Shown one piece after another: positions 1-9,024 of a DNA stretch of 64,000 bases. Position numbers and translations under genes: made by a program. The notes beneath the pieces were generated by a model. The model worked only from the letters and a program-made list of their open reading frames with translations. It was not told the origin of the DNA and did no database searches. The number at the start of each line of letters is the position of its first letter. The stretch's first letter is position 1. Source of the DNA: Alcanivoracaceae bacterium. Its GTDB lineage: Bacteria; Pseudomonadota; Gammaproteobacteria; Pseudomonadales; Alcanivoracaceae. Where the stretch lies: NCBI GenBank assembly GCA_029213045.1, contig JARGPN010000009.1, positions 372,001-436,000 of the forward strand, read 5' to 3'.

Positions 1-609
1 GTCGCATCACAATACCCCAGCGACCCAACCATTCCTGACATCGTCAAAACACACGGCGGCGTACTTGCCTACATTTATCCAACGCGTTTGGTTATGTCCG
101 GAGCGGTTGTTCATACGAAACTCACTGAACCCGTCAGCATGGGCTGTAACGGAGGTGTTGGCCTATGTTTTATCGCGCAACCTACGCCAACAGGCCCGCA
201 ACTTATGCGCGTGCGCTATACCTGCGACCCCGCCATCGAAATATGCGGCGCGCCGGATTATGGTCGCGCGAAAGGCTGGATCGTAAATGATGGGGGCGAA
301 GCACGTTTTATTGCGAATCTTTCCTTGTATCTCGACGCCCCGTCACTGGTGCCTGACGTCGTCAATGACCAAGGCGATCCGGTTCCGGTTTCACACGACC
401 TATACAGCAAGCCACTTGATCTGCAATTAGCAGGCAAGCTCGACTTTTTAGATGATGGACGTCAACGCATCGAAGAAATTAGCGCTAACGCACTGAATAT
501 CGAAGTGCTTCTTAATATTGCGGGTTTATTTCCCAATGAAAAAATTTACCTAACCGTTCCCGCAGGTGCGACGGTACTGAACTATGTATCGGACCCAATT
601 AAACCCTAA
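1..609 (+). CDS. Hypothetical protein, 5' end outside window
   Basis: The reading frame is open from base 1 and ends at TAA 607-609, so the gene starts upstream of the window; the ORF-track TTG start at 88 is only the first start-like codon inside the fragment. About 202 codons are visible. The protein is acidic, with scattered cysteines (GCNGGVGLC, CDPAIEICGAP) that would suit an extracytoplasmic protein, but the N-terminus that would show a signal peptide is missing. The C-terminus (LNYVSDPIKP) shows no membrane segment. I do not recognise the family. The following gene encodes a lipoprotein, 155 bp away. Confidence 0.55.
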   Translation, partial: VASQYPSDPTIPDIVKTHGGVLAYIYPTRLVMSGAVVHTKLTEPVSMGCNGGVGLCFIAQPTPTGPQLMRVRYTCDPAIEICGAPDYGRAKGWIVNDGGEARFIANLSLYLDAPSLVPDVVNDQGDPVPVSHDLYSKPLDLQLAGKLDFLDDGRQRIEEISANALNIEVLLNIAGLFPNEKIYLTVPAGATVLNYVSDPIKP

Positions 610-621
610 CAAAACTTGGCA

Positions 622-642
622 GGCTGCTTTTATATAGCAGCC
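622..642 (+). terminator. Hairpin after the partial gene, weak terminator candidate
   Basis: A 7-bp perfect stem (GGCTGCT/AGCAGCC) with an A/T-rich 7-nt loop lies 13 nt after the stop codon. It is followed by TAAAAAAT rather than a T run, so it is not a canonical intrinsic terminator on the plus strand. It may act as an mRNA 3' stabiliser. Confidence 0.3.
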
Positions 643-764
643 TAAAAAATAAACCGTTCGCTGCGATCTACTTTCCGGCCATATCAATCCGGACGAAATG
701 TCCAACCGGGATTTAGACACTGTATATTTAAGCGCAGCGATGCAGATGTTTAAGGGAGTTCATA

Positions 765-1811
765 ATGAAACGCTTTACCGTTCTGCTTTCCTGTATAGCC
801 ACAATACGATCACAACGGGTACTGCTTTGCGCAGCATCATTTTTTGCCGTGGCACTGCAAGGATGTACCCCTGTTTATAAAACCACCGGCGATATCCTTG
901 TTAGCTACGGCAGAGCAGAAATGACGCCGTACTTACTCACCTACGATGATCTCGACATGGCCTGCGCAACTGGCGAAGCGATGACGCCATTCCTCGTTTC
1001 TTTTGAAGCGGTGAACTCAAACCCTACTCGTCTTGCTGTGCTCACCAACAGCATGGCAGCGGTATGCGCTCAAGATCGCGCCTTGGAACAAGAGCTGCGC
1101 TACATTCGCGCCATTCAAATGGGACAGTCTTCCGAGGCGCGTGACGCACGCACCATGCAAAAAAGATATTCCGCAATTGCTAGCGCGCGCCTGTATGAAT
1201 CCTATGAGCGATCAATTAGTGCTTACGGCGAATCAACTGAGAAGCGCTGCCCACGGCTACGCAGCGACTTTGATGAAATGGTGTTTATGGTAGGTCAGCT
1301 TAACGGTGTTCAAGCGCTTCTCTACGACGCCGCCGCTGATAATTCGCTCGGGCTGCCTCGTAATATCGCGGCAAAAGCGGCTGTCGCCGCTAACTGTCTC
1401 GACAATAAAAAATGGTGGGGAGTACCAGGCGGCATTCAAGCGTCGGTGTGGACAATCCTGCCAATGCTGGCTCCAGAAGGCACTGACACTTGGAAGCTCC
1501 TCCAAGATGCTGCGCAGACCGGCTATGACTCAGGCGTGCGTTTAAGCAGTGCGCTGTATGCCGTTTCAGCGTACAGCTCAGATAACAAAGATGAGCTACG
1601 CCGCGCAATTCGTGATTTCGCTGCAAACGGCGAAGAGCTGAATCAACACTACGCCATGTTAGATGCGATCACAGCCTTTATGATCCAAGGTATTTCAGAT
1701 CGAATGTGGACCGAAGCCACCGGCGAGCGCACACCGTTCGGAGAACTCGGTTCTTTTTGGGACGACGTGGATGATCCAGAGTCATCGATAGACATCGACG
1801 ATTTACTATAA
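765..1811 (+). CDS. Conserved lipoprotein of unknown function
   Basis: The 348-aa protein starts with a basic N-region, a hydrophobic stretch and a lipobox-like ALQGC near residue 34, so it is probably a lipoprotein. The body has a recognisable conserved pattern in GDILVSYGRAEMTPYLLT and DNKKWWGVPGGIQA. I have seen similar conserved hypothetical proteins in Gammaproteobacteria, possibly alongside TRAP-transporter accessory (TatT-like) proteins, but no TRAP genes are visible here and I assign no role. The C-terminus is strongly acidic (DDVDDPESSIDIDDLL). The ATG is preceded by AAGGGAG at good spacing. A bidirectional terminator follows. Confidence 0.75.
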   Translation: MKRFTVLLSCIATIRSQRVLLCAASFFAVALQGCTPVYKTTGDILVSYGRAEMTPYLLTYDDLDMACATGEAMTPFLVSFEAVNSNPTRLAVLTNSMAAVCAQDRALEQELRYIRAIQMGQSSEARDARTMQKRYSAIASARLYESYERSISAYGESTEKRCPRLRSDFDEMVFMVGQLNGVQALLYDAAADNSLGLPRNIAAKAAVAANCLDNKKWWGVPGGIQASVWTILPMLAPEGTDTWKLLQDAAQTGYDSGVRLSSALYAVSAYSSDNKDELRRAIRDFAANGEELNQHYAMLDAITAFMIQGISDRMWTEATGERTPFGELGSFWDDVDDPESSIDIDDLL

Positions 1812-1865
1812 CAGTGAGATAAAAATTTTCCTGCGGCACTAACGAAAGGCGTCTTCATCTCAACT

Positions 1866-1902
1866 AAAAATCCCGCGATGGACTGTCGTCGCGGGATTTT
1901 TT
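1866..1902 (+). terminator. Bidirectional intrinsic terminator
   Basis: The stem AAAAATCCCGCGA/TCGCGGGATTTTTT has T runs on both strands. It lies between the lipoprotein gene (plus) and the phosphoesterase gene (minus), which converge here. Confidence 0.85.
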
Positions 1903-1909
1903 GCATATA

Positions 1910-2776
1910 CTATTCGCGGTTTAGCATCCTTGTACTGTGCAGTGAGATTAACGTGATTTCGGGTGGCACAAGAAAACGAACCGGCAAAATACTCGTGCCG
2001 ACTCCTGAACTGACAAAAAGCTGCTTATTACCCTCGATCACATGCCCTATCGCATAGCTTTCGCCATATTGCGAAGGAACAACAGGACGACCAATTCCGG
2101 GAAAATAAACCTGACCTCCGTGCGTGTGCCCAGCGATGGTTAACGTAACGCTCTCGGGAACCTTCGGGAATATGTCAGGATTGTGCGTAAACAATATGGA
2201 TGCAGAAAAAGGAGGCACCGCGCTCAGCGCCTTGTCGATATCATGGGGTGCTTCCCAGAAATCGCCGACGCCGACCAAATAAAATTCGCAGCCAGATTTG
2301 CTAATATGCACCGCGCGATCTTCCAACACGGGAATATCATTTTCTTCCAATGCGCGGGTGACTCGATCACCGTCTAGCCACCAATCATGATTACCTAACA
2401 CCGCAAACACGCCCAGCGGAGCTGAAAGCGCCGACAAAACTTTTGCTGCGTCTTCCGGCGGCACAAAACGTCCTCCAAGGACGCCTTGAATAACAAAATC
2501 ACCGGGCAGCAAAATCAAATCAGGTTTTAGCTGCATCGTGGTCGATACAATTTTTTCTAGGTTTTCTAGGCCATTAAACGGTGAGCCGACATGTAAATCG
2601 GACAACACGGCGACGGTGAGGTTATGGCAACTTTGCGGCCATTTGGGGATTGAAAGTACATCGGTACTGACCCGCAAGCTCTTGGGCTCCCACCAAAACG
2701 CCCAAGCACCGAGAAATAAGCAGACCAACAATACAACACCGCTCACTCGAACAAGCACTTTCTTCTCTATCGCCAC
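1910..2776 (-). CDS. Metallophosphoesterase, YkuE/YaeI-like
   Basis: The 288-aa protein has one N-terminal membrane anchor (about residues 8-27) and then a calcineurin-like phosphoesterase domain. All dinuclear-metal motifs are visible in order: LSDLHVG, LLPGDFV, VLGNHDWW and GHTHGGQVYFPG. Anchored single-domain enzymes of this kind resemble YkuE/YaeI phosphodiesterases; some members act on UDP-2,3-diacylglucosamine-type lipids, but the substrate cannot be read from the sequence. The catalytic domain would face the periplasm if the single N-terminal helix is an uncleaved anchor. The gene ends at the shared terminator and is 45 nt downstream of the HxlR gene, on the same strand. Confidence 0.85.
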   Translation of the reverse strand: MAIEKKVLVRVSGVVLLVCLFLGAWAFWWEPKSLRVSTDVLSIPKWPQSCHNLTVAVLSDLHVGSPFNGLENLEKIVSTTMQLKPDLILLPGDFVIQGVLGGRFVPPEDAAKVLSALSAPLGVFAVLGNHDWWLDGDRVTRALEENDIPVLEDRAVHISKSGCEFYLVGVGDFWEAPHDIDKALSAVPPFSASILFTHNPDIFPKVPESVTLTIAGHTHGGQVYFPGIGRPVVPSQYGESYAIGHVIEGNKQLFVSSGVGTSILPVRFLVPPEITLISLHSTRMLNRE

Positions 2777-2821
2777 GGAAAACCCTTTTATCGTGAACCC
2801 GATGCCCTACGCAGTGAGATA

Positions 2822-3271
2822 CTAGACGGATTCGCTGCGCACAGGCATCACCGTTTCTACGCCAGCAGCTTCACCGCATTCTGAGCAATGCAGTATGGGC
2901 GTAAATATTTTTCCGCATTCTTTATGACGAAAAAACAATGATGCACCTTGCTGCAACGGCATCCATTTGTCCCCCCAGGCGGTAAGAGTCATAAGAATCG
3001 GATATATATCCCTGCCCTTATCCGTCAACTGATACTCATAGCGGGGAGGCCGTTGCTGGTAAAGCACCTTCTGCAATATGTCGCACTCAACCATCCTATT
3101 TAATCGCTCAGTCAACACATGACGAGTAACGCCGAGATTGCGTTGAAACTGATCAAAGCGACTCATGCCAAAAAACGCATTGCGAATCACGAGCAAGGTC
3201 CATCGATCACCGATGACAGATAATGAACGCGCAACGGGGCATGGAACTTCGCCTGTTTCTTGCCATTTCAT
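2822..3271 (-). CDS. HxlR-family transcriptional regulator
   Basis: The 149-aa protein is a compact winged-helix regulator. The family signature is clear: CPVARSLSVIGDRWTLLVIR with the conserved N-terminal cysteine, then GVTRHVLTERLNRMVECDIL and YQLTDKGRDIYPIL. Many HxlR members sense oxidants or electrophiles through that cysteine, though not all. A C-terminal extension carries CGKIFTPILHCSECGE, four cysteines in a plausible zinc-ribbon arrangement. The ATG at 3271 follows GGAG at good spacing. The gene is divergent from the RND exporter gene, separated by 184 bp, so local control of that exporter is likely. Confidence 0.88.
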   Translation of the reverse strand: MKWQETGEVPCPVARSLSVIGDRWTLLVIRNAFFGMSRFDQFQRNLGVTRHVLTERLNRMVECDILQKVLYQQRPPRYEYQLTDKGRDIYPILMTLTAWGDKWMPLQQGASLFFRHKECGKIFTPILHCSECGEAAGVETVMPVRSESV

Positions 3272-3455
3272 TCATTTGGCTCCAACTGACCATACTAGCG
3301 ACTTGATGAGTTCCTATTTGGAACTTACCATCCCATTCTGTATTCTGACTCACCGCGCGTCAACCACACTAGACAACGCGCGCCCTTACGGGCGAACACT
3401 TATAGCCGACGTTCCACTAATTTTTACGCGACGACGTTTTAGAGGAAACACAAAG

Positions 3456-5726
3456 ATGCCCACTCGCCGTCCTTGGACAACCCTATTTTTAAGCCTCCTC
3501 GCCATCGTACTGGTGGGCAGCGGCGTCCGCTTTATTACTGTTGAAAGCGATTACGAAATTTTCTTTGATGGCGTTAATCCTCGCCTCGCATCCCATTACG
3601 AAGTAGAAGACCTTTTCGGTAGAAACGATTTTCTGCAGGTTGCCGTCACCCCCAAAGAAGGCGACGTGTTCACACCCGAAGTCATGTCGGCGATAGAAGA
3701 CATGACCGAGCAACTTTGGACGCTACCTCATTCACGGCGAATAGATTCCATCACGAACTATCCGTACACCATTGTTGAAGGCGACGACCTTAACACTACG
3801 CCCATGTTTGAAAGTGCCGCAGACCTCAGCCCAGAAGAGTGGCAAACGAGGAAAGAGTTCGCATTGACAAACGTCGCAACAAAACGCGTATTGGTATCCG
3901 ATAACGGAACAGTCACTGGCGTCTCGGCGATGATCATGTTGCCTGAAGGTGACACCATGGCGCCGATTCATCTTGCCAATGAATTCGAATCAAAGATCGA
4001 AGAATTCAAAAAAACGTACCCAGAATTGCAGATGCACACCTACGGCTCAATCCTACTGAACAAAGCATTTTTCACCCATGCGACGCGCGAATTCGGGATG
4101 TTGCTCGCCATTGGCGTCGTTCTTTTGCTAATAGCATCTGGGATTATTTTACGCTCACCGCTGGCAGCCTTTAGCATCGGAGTGCTAATGCTTACCTCCG
4201 TGGTCGCGGGCATGGGTACGACCGGCTGGCTTGGCTTACCGTTAACCGCCCCATCGTCTTCATCACCGGTCATTGTTATGGCGTTATCAATTGCTAGCAC
4301 CGTTCACTTAATGTCTGGATTTTTAAAACGCTTTAATGCTGGAGCCGACCGACAATCAGCCATTCAGTCGTCCATGCGGGAAAACTTAAAACCAATCTTT
4401 CTCACCGCCGTAACAACGGCCATTGGCTTTCTTTGCCTAAATATTTCAGATGTCCCACCGTACCGTTTACTGGGTAACACCACTGCTATCGGCGTGGCCA
4501 TTGCTTTTATGTTGACGTTTACCCTTCTGCCAGCGTTGCTACGAATCCTGCCTTTCCAGCGTCGTTATATTTCAGAAAAGGCCGACCAGAAAAATCGCTG
4601 GAAGAAATTTGGGCGCGTTATTGCCGCGCAACCTGGAAAAATATTAATTGCTAGCCTTATCGTATGCGGGATCATCACTCTCCCGATTAGCAATAACGTC
4701 ATTGACGACCGACTGATCACATACTTCGATGAAAATGTGCCCATTCGAGTAAACACTGAATACGTTATGAAAAATTACAGTTTTTTCTACGGCGCCTTTA
4801 TGCCTGTAAGCTCTGGCAGCGAAAGCGGAATTACGTCACCGACCTACCTTCAAAAACTCGATGACTTTGTTACCTGGTCACGCGAGCAAAAAGAAGTCGT
4901 TACTGCGGTGGCATTTTCTGATGTGATCAAGCAACTCAATCAAAATATGAATGGTGACGATCCGAGTTTCTATCGCATACCCGAAGACCAACAACTGATT
5001 GCCCAATATCTTCTGCTGTATGAACTGTCATTACCGTTTGGCAAAGATCTCAGCACGCAGATTGATAGCAGTCGCACAAGCTCACTTGTTCGCGTGGGAT
5101 TCCACGACTTATCAAGTGCCGAAATGCGGGATTTCGAAGCGCGTGCTGATGCCTATATGAAAGAACACTTTCCACCAGAAATGTACTCGCACCTCACCGG
5201 ACCACCGATGCTGTTTGCGCATATCTGGAACGACGCAACCGTCAGTAACCTGCTCGGCATGGCGCTGGCGATTGTGGTGATCTGCACACTCATCGGCGTG
5301 ACATTACGCTCGGCAAAAATTGGGCTGGTCAGTTTAATGCCCAATATTATTCCAGCGCTGATGGCGTTTGGTGTATGGGGACTTATCAACGGACAAATCG
5401 ATATTGGTTCATCCATCGTGGCGGTGATTGCCTTCGGTATTATTGTTGACGACACCATTCACTTTTTGCATCGCTACCGGCATTACCGCAGTGAAGGTGC
5501 GAGCTACGAAGAGGCCATCGAATCAACCTTCGCTGCAGTAGGGAGCGCACTATTAACCACCACCATCGTACTGACCATAGGCTTTGGTGTACTCGCTTTC
5601 TCCGACTTCACACTGAATAGCTCCATGGGCTTGCTCACCGGCATTACGATTGCGCTAGCGCTGCTCGTGGACTTTATTGTTCTTCCTGCCTTATTAGGCG
5701 TCGTGGATAAAGCACCGGCTAAATAA
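3456..5726 (+). CDS. RND/MMPL-family transporter (HAE3-like)
   Basis: I place the start at ATG 3456, which follows AGAGGAAA; the ORF-track start at 3165 would run back over the divergent HxlR gene. The protein is 756 aa with the internal duplication typical of RND exporters: an N-terminal helix, a periplasmic loop (about 30-280), five or six helices, a second helix and loop, and a final helix bundle. Conserved membrane segments include SIASTVHLMSGFLKRF in repeat one and FGIIVDDTIHFLHRYRHYR in repeat two, the latter with the acidic pair used for proton coupling in the superfamily. The size fits HAE3/MMPL 'predicted exporters', which often move lipids or hydrophobic molecules. Substrate unknown. 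The HxlR regulator gene next door probably controls it. Confidence 0.85.
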   Translation: MPTRRPWTTLFLSLLAIVLVGSGVRFITVESDYEIFFDGVNPRLASHYEVEDLFGRNDFLQVAVTPKEGDVFTPEVMSAIEDMTEQLWTLPHSRRIDSITNYPYTIVEGDDLNTTPMFESAADLSPEEWQTRKEFALTNVATKRVLVSDNGTVTGVSAMIMLPEGDTMAPIHLANEFESKIEEFKKTYPELQMHTYGSILLNKAFFTHATREFGMLLAIGVVLLLIASGIILRSPLAAFSIGVLMLTSVVAGMGTTGWLGLPLTAPSSSSPVIVMALSIASTVHLMSGFLKRFNAGADRQSAIQSSMRENLKPIFLTAVTTAIGFLCLNISDVPPYRLLGNTTAIGVAIAFMLTFTLLPALLRILPFQRRYISEKADQKNRWKKFGRVIAAQPGKILIASLIVCGIITLPISNNVIDDRLITYFDENVPIRVNTEYVMKNYSFFYGAFMPVSSGSESGITSPTYLQKLDDFVTWSREQKEVVTAVAFSDVIKQLNQNMNGDDPSFYRIPEDQQLIAQYLLLYELSLPFGKDLSTQIDSSRTSSLVRVGFHDLSSAEMRDFEARADAYMKEHFPPEMYSHLTGPPMLFAHIWNDATVSNLLGMALAIVVICTLIGVTLRSAKIGLVSLMPNIIPALMAFGVWGLINGQIDIGSSIVAVIAFGIIVDDTIHFLHRYRHYRSEGASYEEAIESTFAAVGSALLTTTIVLTIGFGVLAFSDFTLNSSMGLLTGITIALALLVDFIVLPALLGVVDKAPAK

Positions 5727-5739
5727 CCATCCACGAATC

Positions 5740-5771
5740 GCTGCTGCTGGCCCTTAAAAGGGGTCAGCAGC
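5740..5771 (+). terminator. Imperfect hairpin after the RND gene
   Basis: GCTGCTG pairs with CAGCAGC, extended by CCC/GGG across a mismatch, starting 13 nt after the stop. No T tract follows, so it is at most a weak or Rho-assisted 3' end. Confidence 0.35.
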
Positions 5772-5963
5772 ACAATTAGCGACATCTCGCCGAACGCCTT
5801 TCCCCACAACGTCCAACACCCAGTATTTCCTCCCGCCGTACCCCCACGGAAGAGATTGGCCGAGGCGTCAAACCATTTTGTCCTCTCCGGCAATACACTT
5901 TTCATTGTGACATTGGTTAATGTAACTGTATTCTGATCGTATCGATCCGTGGAGAAAGACATT

Positions 5964-6767
5964 ATGTCTCTAAGAATCAAAGAGTTAGCTGAAGCCGAAC
6001 TGCTCGCCAAGCGCTGCACGCAGGCCATTGCGGCGATTCTAGAGCCGGGAATGAGCGAACAAGACGCTGCCAGCCTGATGCGCGAGTGGCTTAAGCAGCA
6101 AGGCGTGACTCAGCATCTGCACCGTCCATTGGCATGGTTTGGGCAGCGCACGGCACTAGCTGGTCGGAGTGGCTGGCTGCCGCGTCCGGGAATACGTCCC
6201 GACTACTTCCCTTCGGATATCAGTCTTCGCGATGGCATGGCGGTGAGCTTGTATTGCGCACCAAGCATCGAACACAAGGCGGCGGAATCGTTACTCTGCA
6301 CGACCATCGGACAAAACCCCGATTACGCTCGCTTAACCGCCGACGTCGCCGAATTACAAACGCGCTTACACGACTTCGTGTCGCAAAGCCGTTCCATTCA
6401 AGCGCTAGAGGAAATGATGCAACGGTTCGCCGCAGGCCGCAGCCTGCAACTGGCGCATCGGCGCCCGCCCGTTTTAGATTGGTTGCGTCCATTCAGCATT
6501 AGTCCCGACACCGGCTATGCCGATGCAAGGCTGGTAGATAAATTAGCAACGCTTACCGGCAACCCCATGCCCGCACATTTGCCGACAAGCCAAATACCAT
6601 TGGATCACGCTTCGCAATTAACCGATGGCCTTTGGGTTATTCAGCCTTGGTTAGTCCGCGACAAACGCGGCGCCGGATTTCGCTCCTTGTTGCACGTTAA
6701 CAACGGCACTGTGAATTGGCTCAACACAGACGAAGCGCCACTTGAGACGCTAATGGAAAGTGCCTAA
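5964..6767 (+). CDS. Degenerate M24 (creatinase/aminopeptidase-fold) protein
   Basis: I choose ATG 5964, preceded by GGAGA, over the GTG at 5949. The 267-aa protein begins like M24 peptidases (LAEAELLAKRCTQAIAAI, then EPGMSEQDAASLMREWL) and has the substrate-side HRPLAWFGQRTAL segment and a C-terminal GLWVIQP strand. Where M24 enzymes carry the first metal-binding aspartates (D...D-x-GRT), this protein reads VSLYCAPSIEHKAAESLL, so those aspartates appear to be missing. I therefore call it an M24-fold protein that is probably not a metallopeptidase. It sits alone between the RND and EphD-like genes. The call rests on pattern resemblance and needs a profile or structure comparison. Confidence 0.65.
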   Translation: MSLRIKELAEAELLAKRCTQAIAAILEPGMSEQDAASLMREWLKQQGVTQHLHRPLAWFGQRTALAGRSGWLPRPGIRPDYFPSDISLRDGMAVSLYCAPSIEHKAAESLLCTTIGQNPDYARLTADVAELQTRLHDFVSQSRSIQALEEMMQRFAAGRSLQLAHRRPPVLDWLRPFSISPDTGYADARLVDKLATLTGNPMPAHLPTSQIPLDHASQLTDGLWVIQPWLVRDKRGAGFRSLLHVNNGTVNWLNTDEAPLETLMESA

Positions 6768-6977
6768 GCCCGCACGCGCTAGTGCATTCACCGCGAGAAA
6801 CTAACCTAGCGCACGAAGTGAAATAGGCGGGATAAAATCAATTATCAATATTGTCCCGCTTGGCCCGCTCTTTTGTAACGTCATTCGGCAAAATGGCGTT
6901 GCTATAAAACTGTATTTACGACGAGTTTAAAAACGTCTAGTCCCTAAGAACGTCTACTCCCCAAAAAAGGAAGTCCC

Positions 6978-8717
6978 ATGCCAACAGAATCCCTCAACGT
7001 TCAATCAGGCAATATCCGCCTTTCCGTAAAATGCTACGGCAAAGCCGACAAGCCCGTTGTGGTGTTAGTGCATGGCTATCCGGATAGCAGCAGCATTTGG
7101 GATAAAGTTGTCGAACCGCTGGCTAAAAACTTCCGCGTTGTCACCTATGATGTGCGCGGCGCGGGAGAGTCCGACGTACCCGAAAAAATTTCTGATTACC
7201 AACTGACTTTTTTAATGCAAGACCTCCACGCCGTTATTGATGCGGTCAGCCCACATCGCCCCGTCCATGTAGTCGGTCACGACTGGGGATCGATTCAAAG
7301 CTGGGAGTCCGTCACCGAGCCCGGCGCAGAGAAACGCATCGCGTCTTACACCACCATTTCCGGCCCTTGCCTTGATCACGTAGGGTATTGGTTCCGCGAA
7401 CGTTTCGGCAGTATGTCTCCTTCAGAAATCACCGCGGCTGCCGGGCAGCTGATGCACTCTTGGTATATTTTTCTATTCCAGCTGCCGTGGGTTGCGCCAA
7501 AAATGTGGCAGATGGGCCTTGGCAAAGCCTGGCCGAAGTTGCTCGAAAACATTGAAGGCATTCACGCTGATCTTAGCCCAACGCAAACGCAAGATGGTGT
7601 CCTTGGCGTAAACCTTTACCGCGCTAATATGCTGCAACGTCTATTGCGCCCACGCCGTCGCATGGCGCAGGTGCCGGTGCAAATGTTGGTTGCCAAAAAA
7701 GATAATTTTGTCACGCCGAAAATGCTCACAGAACTTGCTCACTGGACACCACAATTATGGCGTCGCGAAATCAATGTGACCCATTGGCTGCAACACAGCC
7801 ACCCGCAGCAACTGGCCACTTGGATTGGCGAATTCGTTAATCACATTGAAGGTGGCGACGCTTCACCGTCATTGGCCCGTTCGAAAGTGACTCAAGATGA
7901 CGGCGACTTCAACGGCAAGCTCGTGGTCGTGACAGGCGCAGGTTCTGGTATTGGTCGTGAAACCGCACTTGCCTTCGCGGCAGAAGGCGCAGAGGTTATT
8001 TGCGCGGACATTAACGAAGATGCTGCCAACGAAACTGTGGCGCTACTGCCCTATGGATATGGTCACGCGCTCACTATCGATGTGAGCAATAGCCGCGCGA
8101 TGGAAACGTTTGCCAAAAAAATCGCGAAGGAGTTCGGCGTGCCCGACGTCGTGGTGAACAATGCCGGCATCGGCATGGCCGGTAGCTTCATTGATACCAG
8201 CGTTAAAGATTGGCAAAAGGTATTGGGCGTCAATGTATGGGGTGTGATTCACGGCTGTCGCTTATTCGCGAAACAAATGATCGACGAAGCAAAGCCTGGG
8301 CACATCGTTAACACGGCATCCGCAGCCGCCTACACGCCTTCGCGAGCTTACCCGGCCTATGCCACGTCAAAATCTGCTGTCTTGATGCTCACTGATTGCC
8401 TGCAAGCGGAACTCGCTGATCAAGATATCGGCGTGACCGCTGTCTGCCCTGGCGTCATTGATACCGGCATTACATTGGCCACGCACTTTGTCGGCGTGGA
8501 CGACCAAGAACAGGACAAACGCCGGAAAGCGACCAAAGGTCTATACCAAAAACGCGCCTACACGCCTGATCGCGTCGCAGCGGAAATTGTTGATGCAGTA
8601 CGCGAAAACAAACCGCTCGCCATCGTCAGCCCAGAAGCACACGGGTTACGTTTATTGTCGCGCTTTGCGCCGGGGATTTTACGTCGCATGGCACGCATGG
8701 AAGTGACGCCGCAGTAA
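6978..8717 (+). CDS. EphD-like alpha/beta-hydrolase fused to short-chain dehydrogenase
   Basis: The 579-aa fusion has two enzymes in one chain. Residues about 1-290 form an epoxide-hydrolase-like alpha/beta hydrolase: oxyanion segment HGYPDSSSIWD and nucleophile elbow GHDWGSIQS with Asp as nucleophile. From about residue 312 an SDR begins: VVVTGAGSGIGRE (NAD(P)-binding), NNAGIGMAG, and the catalytic tyrosine/lysine in YATSKSAV. This order and length match EphD of Mycobacterium tuberculosis (about 590 aa), where the protein is linked to lipid metabolism. A two-step conversion (hydrolysis, then oxidation of the product) is a reasonable inference; the substrate is unknown. The ATG follows AAGGAAG. 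A hairpin follows the gene. Confidence 0.88.
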   Translation: MPTESLNVQSGNIRLSVKCYGKADKPVVVLVHGYPDSSSIWDKVVEPLAKNFRVVTYDVRGAGESDVPEKISDYQLTFLMQDLHAVIDAVSPHRPVHVVGHDWGSIQSWESVTEPGAEKRIASYTTISGPCLDHVGYWFRERFGSMSPSEITAAAGQLMHSWYIFLFQLPWVAPKMWQMGLGKAWPKLLENIEGIHADLSPTQTQDGVLGVNLYRANMLQRLLRPRRRMAQVPVQMLVAKKDNFVTPKMLTELAHWTPQLWRREINVTHWLQHSHPQQLATWIGEFVNHIEGGDASPSLARSKVTQDDGDFNGKLVVVTGAGSGIGRETALAFAAEGAEVICADINEDAANETVALLPYGYGHALTIDVSNSRAMETFAKKIAKEFGVPDVVVNNAGIGMAGSFIDTSVKDWQKVLGVNVWGVIHGCRLFAKQMIDEAKPGHIVNTASAAAYTPSRAYPAYATSKSAVLMLTDCLQAELADQDIGVTAVCPGVIDTGITLATHFVGVDDQEQDKRRKATKGLYQKRAYTPDRVAAEIVDAVRENKPLAIVSPEAHGLRLLSRFAPGILRRMARMEVTPQ

Positions 8718-9024
8718 CCCTTCATCGTTTGTCAGGCACCACACGATTGAACCACGCTAACCGCGTTTCAATCGTGTGGGCACAACGGGTCTCCCAGCAC
8801 TGAGTTGTCTTGTAATTCGGCAACGAGATGCACCTTGCATGGCCGCGTGGTGAGAACGGCCCCCTGTAGCGCAGATTCGCTGGACACTATCAACACCCTT
8901 CACGACCCCCTTCATACCAAATTCCTAATTTGTCTGGGTGCAGATCGCTAAGATCAGCTACCAAGTCCGCATTTACGGGGAAGATCGGTGGTGCGCTTTA
9001 TGAAACCTCGTTATCATCGAGACC
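8718..9024. other. 307-bp intergenic region with a long hairpin
   Basis: No credible ORF is present. The left part carries the hairpin listed separately; the right part should hold the promoter of the MerR gene, but I cannot point to a convincing -35/-10 pair. Confidence 0.5.
8740..8779 (+). terminator. 13-bp hairpin downstream of the ephD-like gene
   Basis: CCACACGATTGAA pairs perfectly with TTCAATCGTGTGG, and an inner ACGC/GCGT stem extends it after a 2-nt bulge. The sequence after it (GCACAACGGG) has no T tract, so termination would need Rho, or the hairpin protects the 3' end. Confidence 0.45.

Noticed and set aside
3165-3455. 97-residue N-terminal extension of the RND ORF
   Set aside because: It overlaps the start of the divergent HxlR gene, and ATG 3456 has a good ribosome binding site and begins with the expected first helix.
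5504-6028. 174-aa minus-strand ORF
   Set aside because: It lies antisense to the ends of the RND and M24-like genes, has no family resemblance and would cross the hairpin at 5740.
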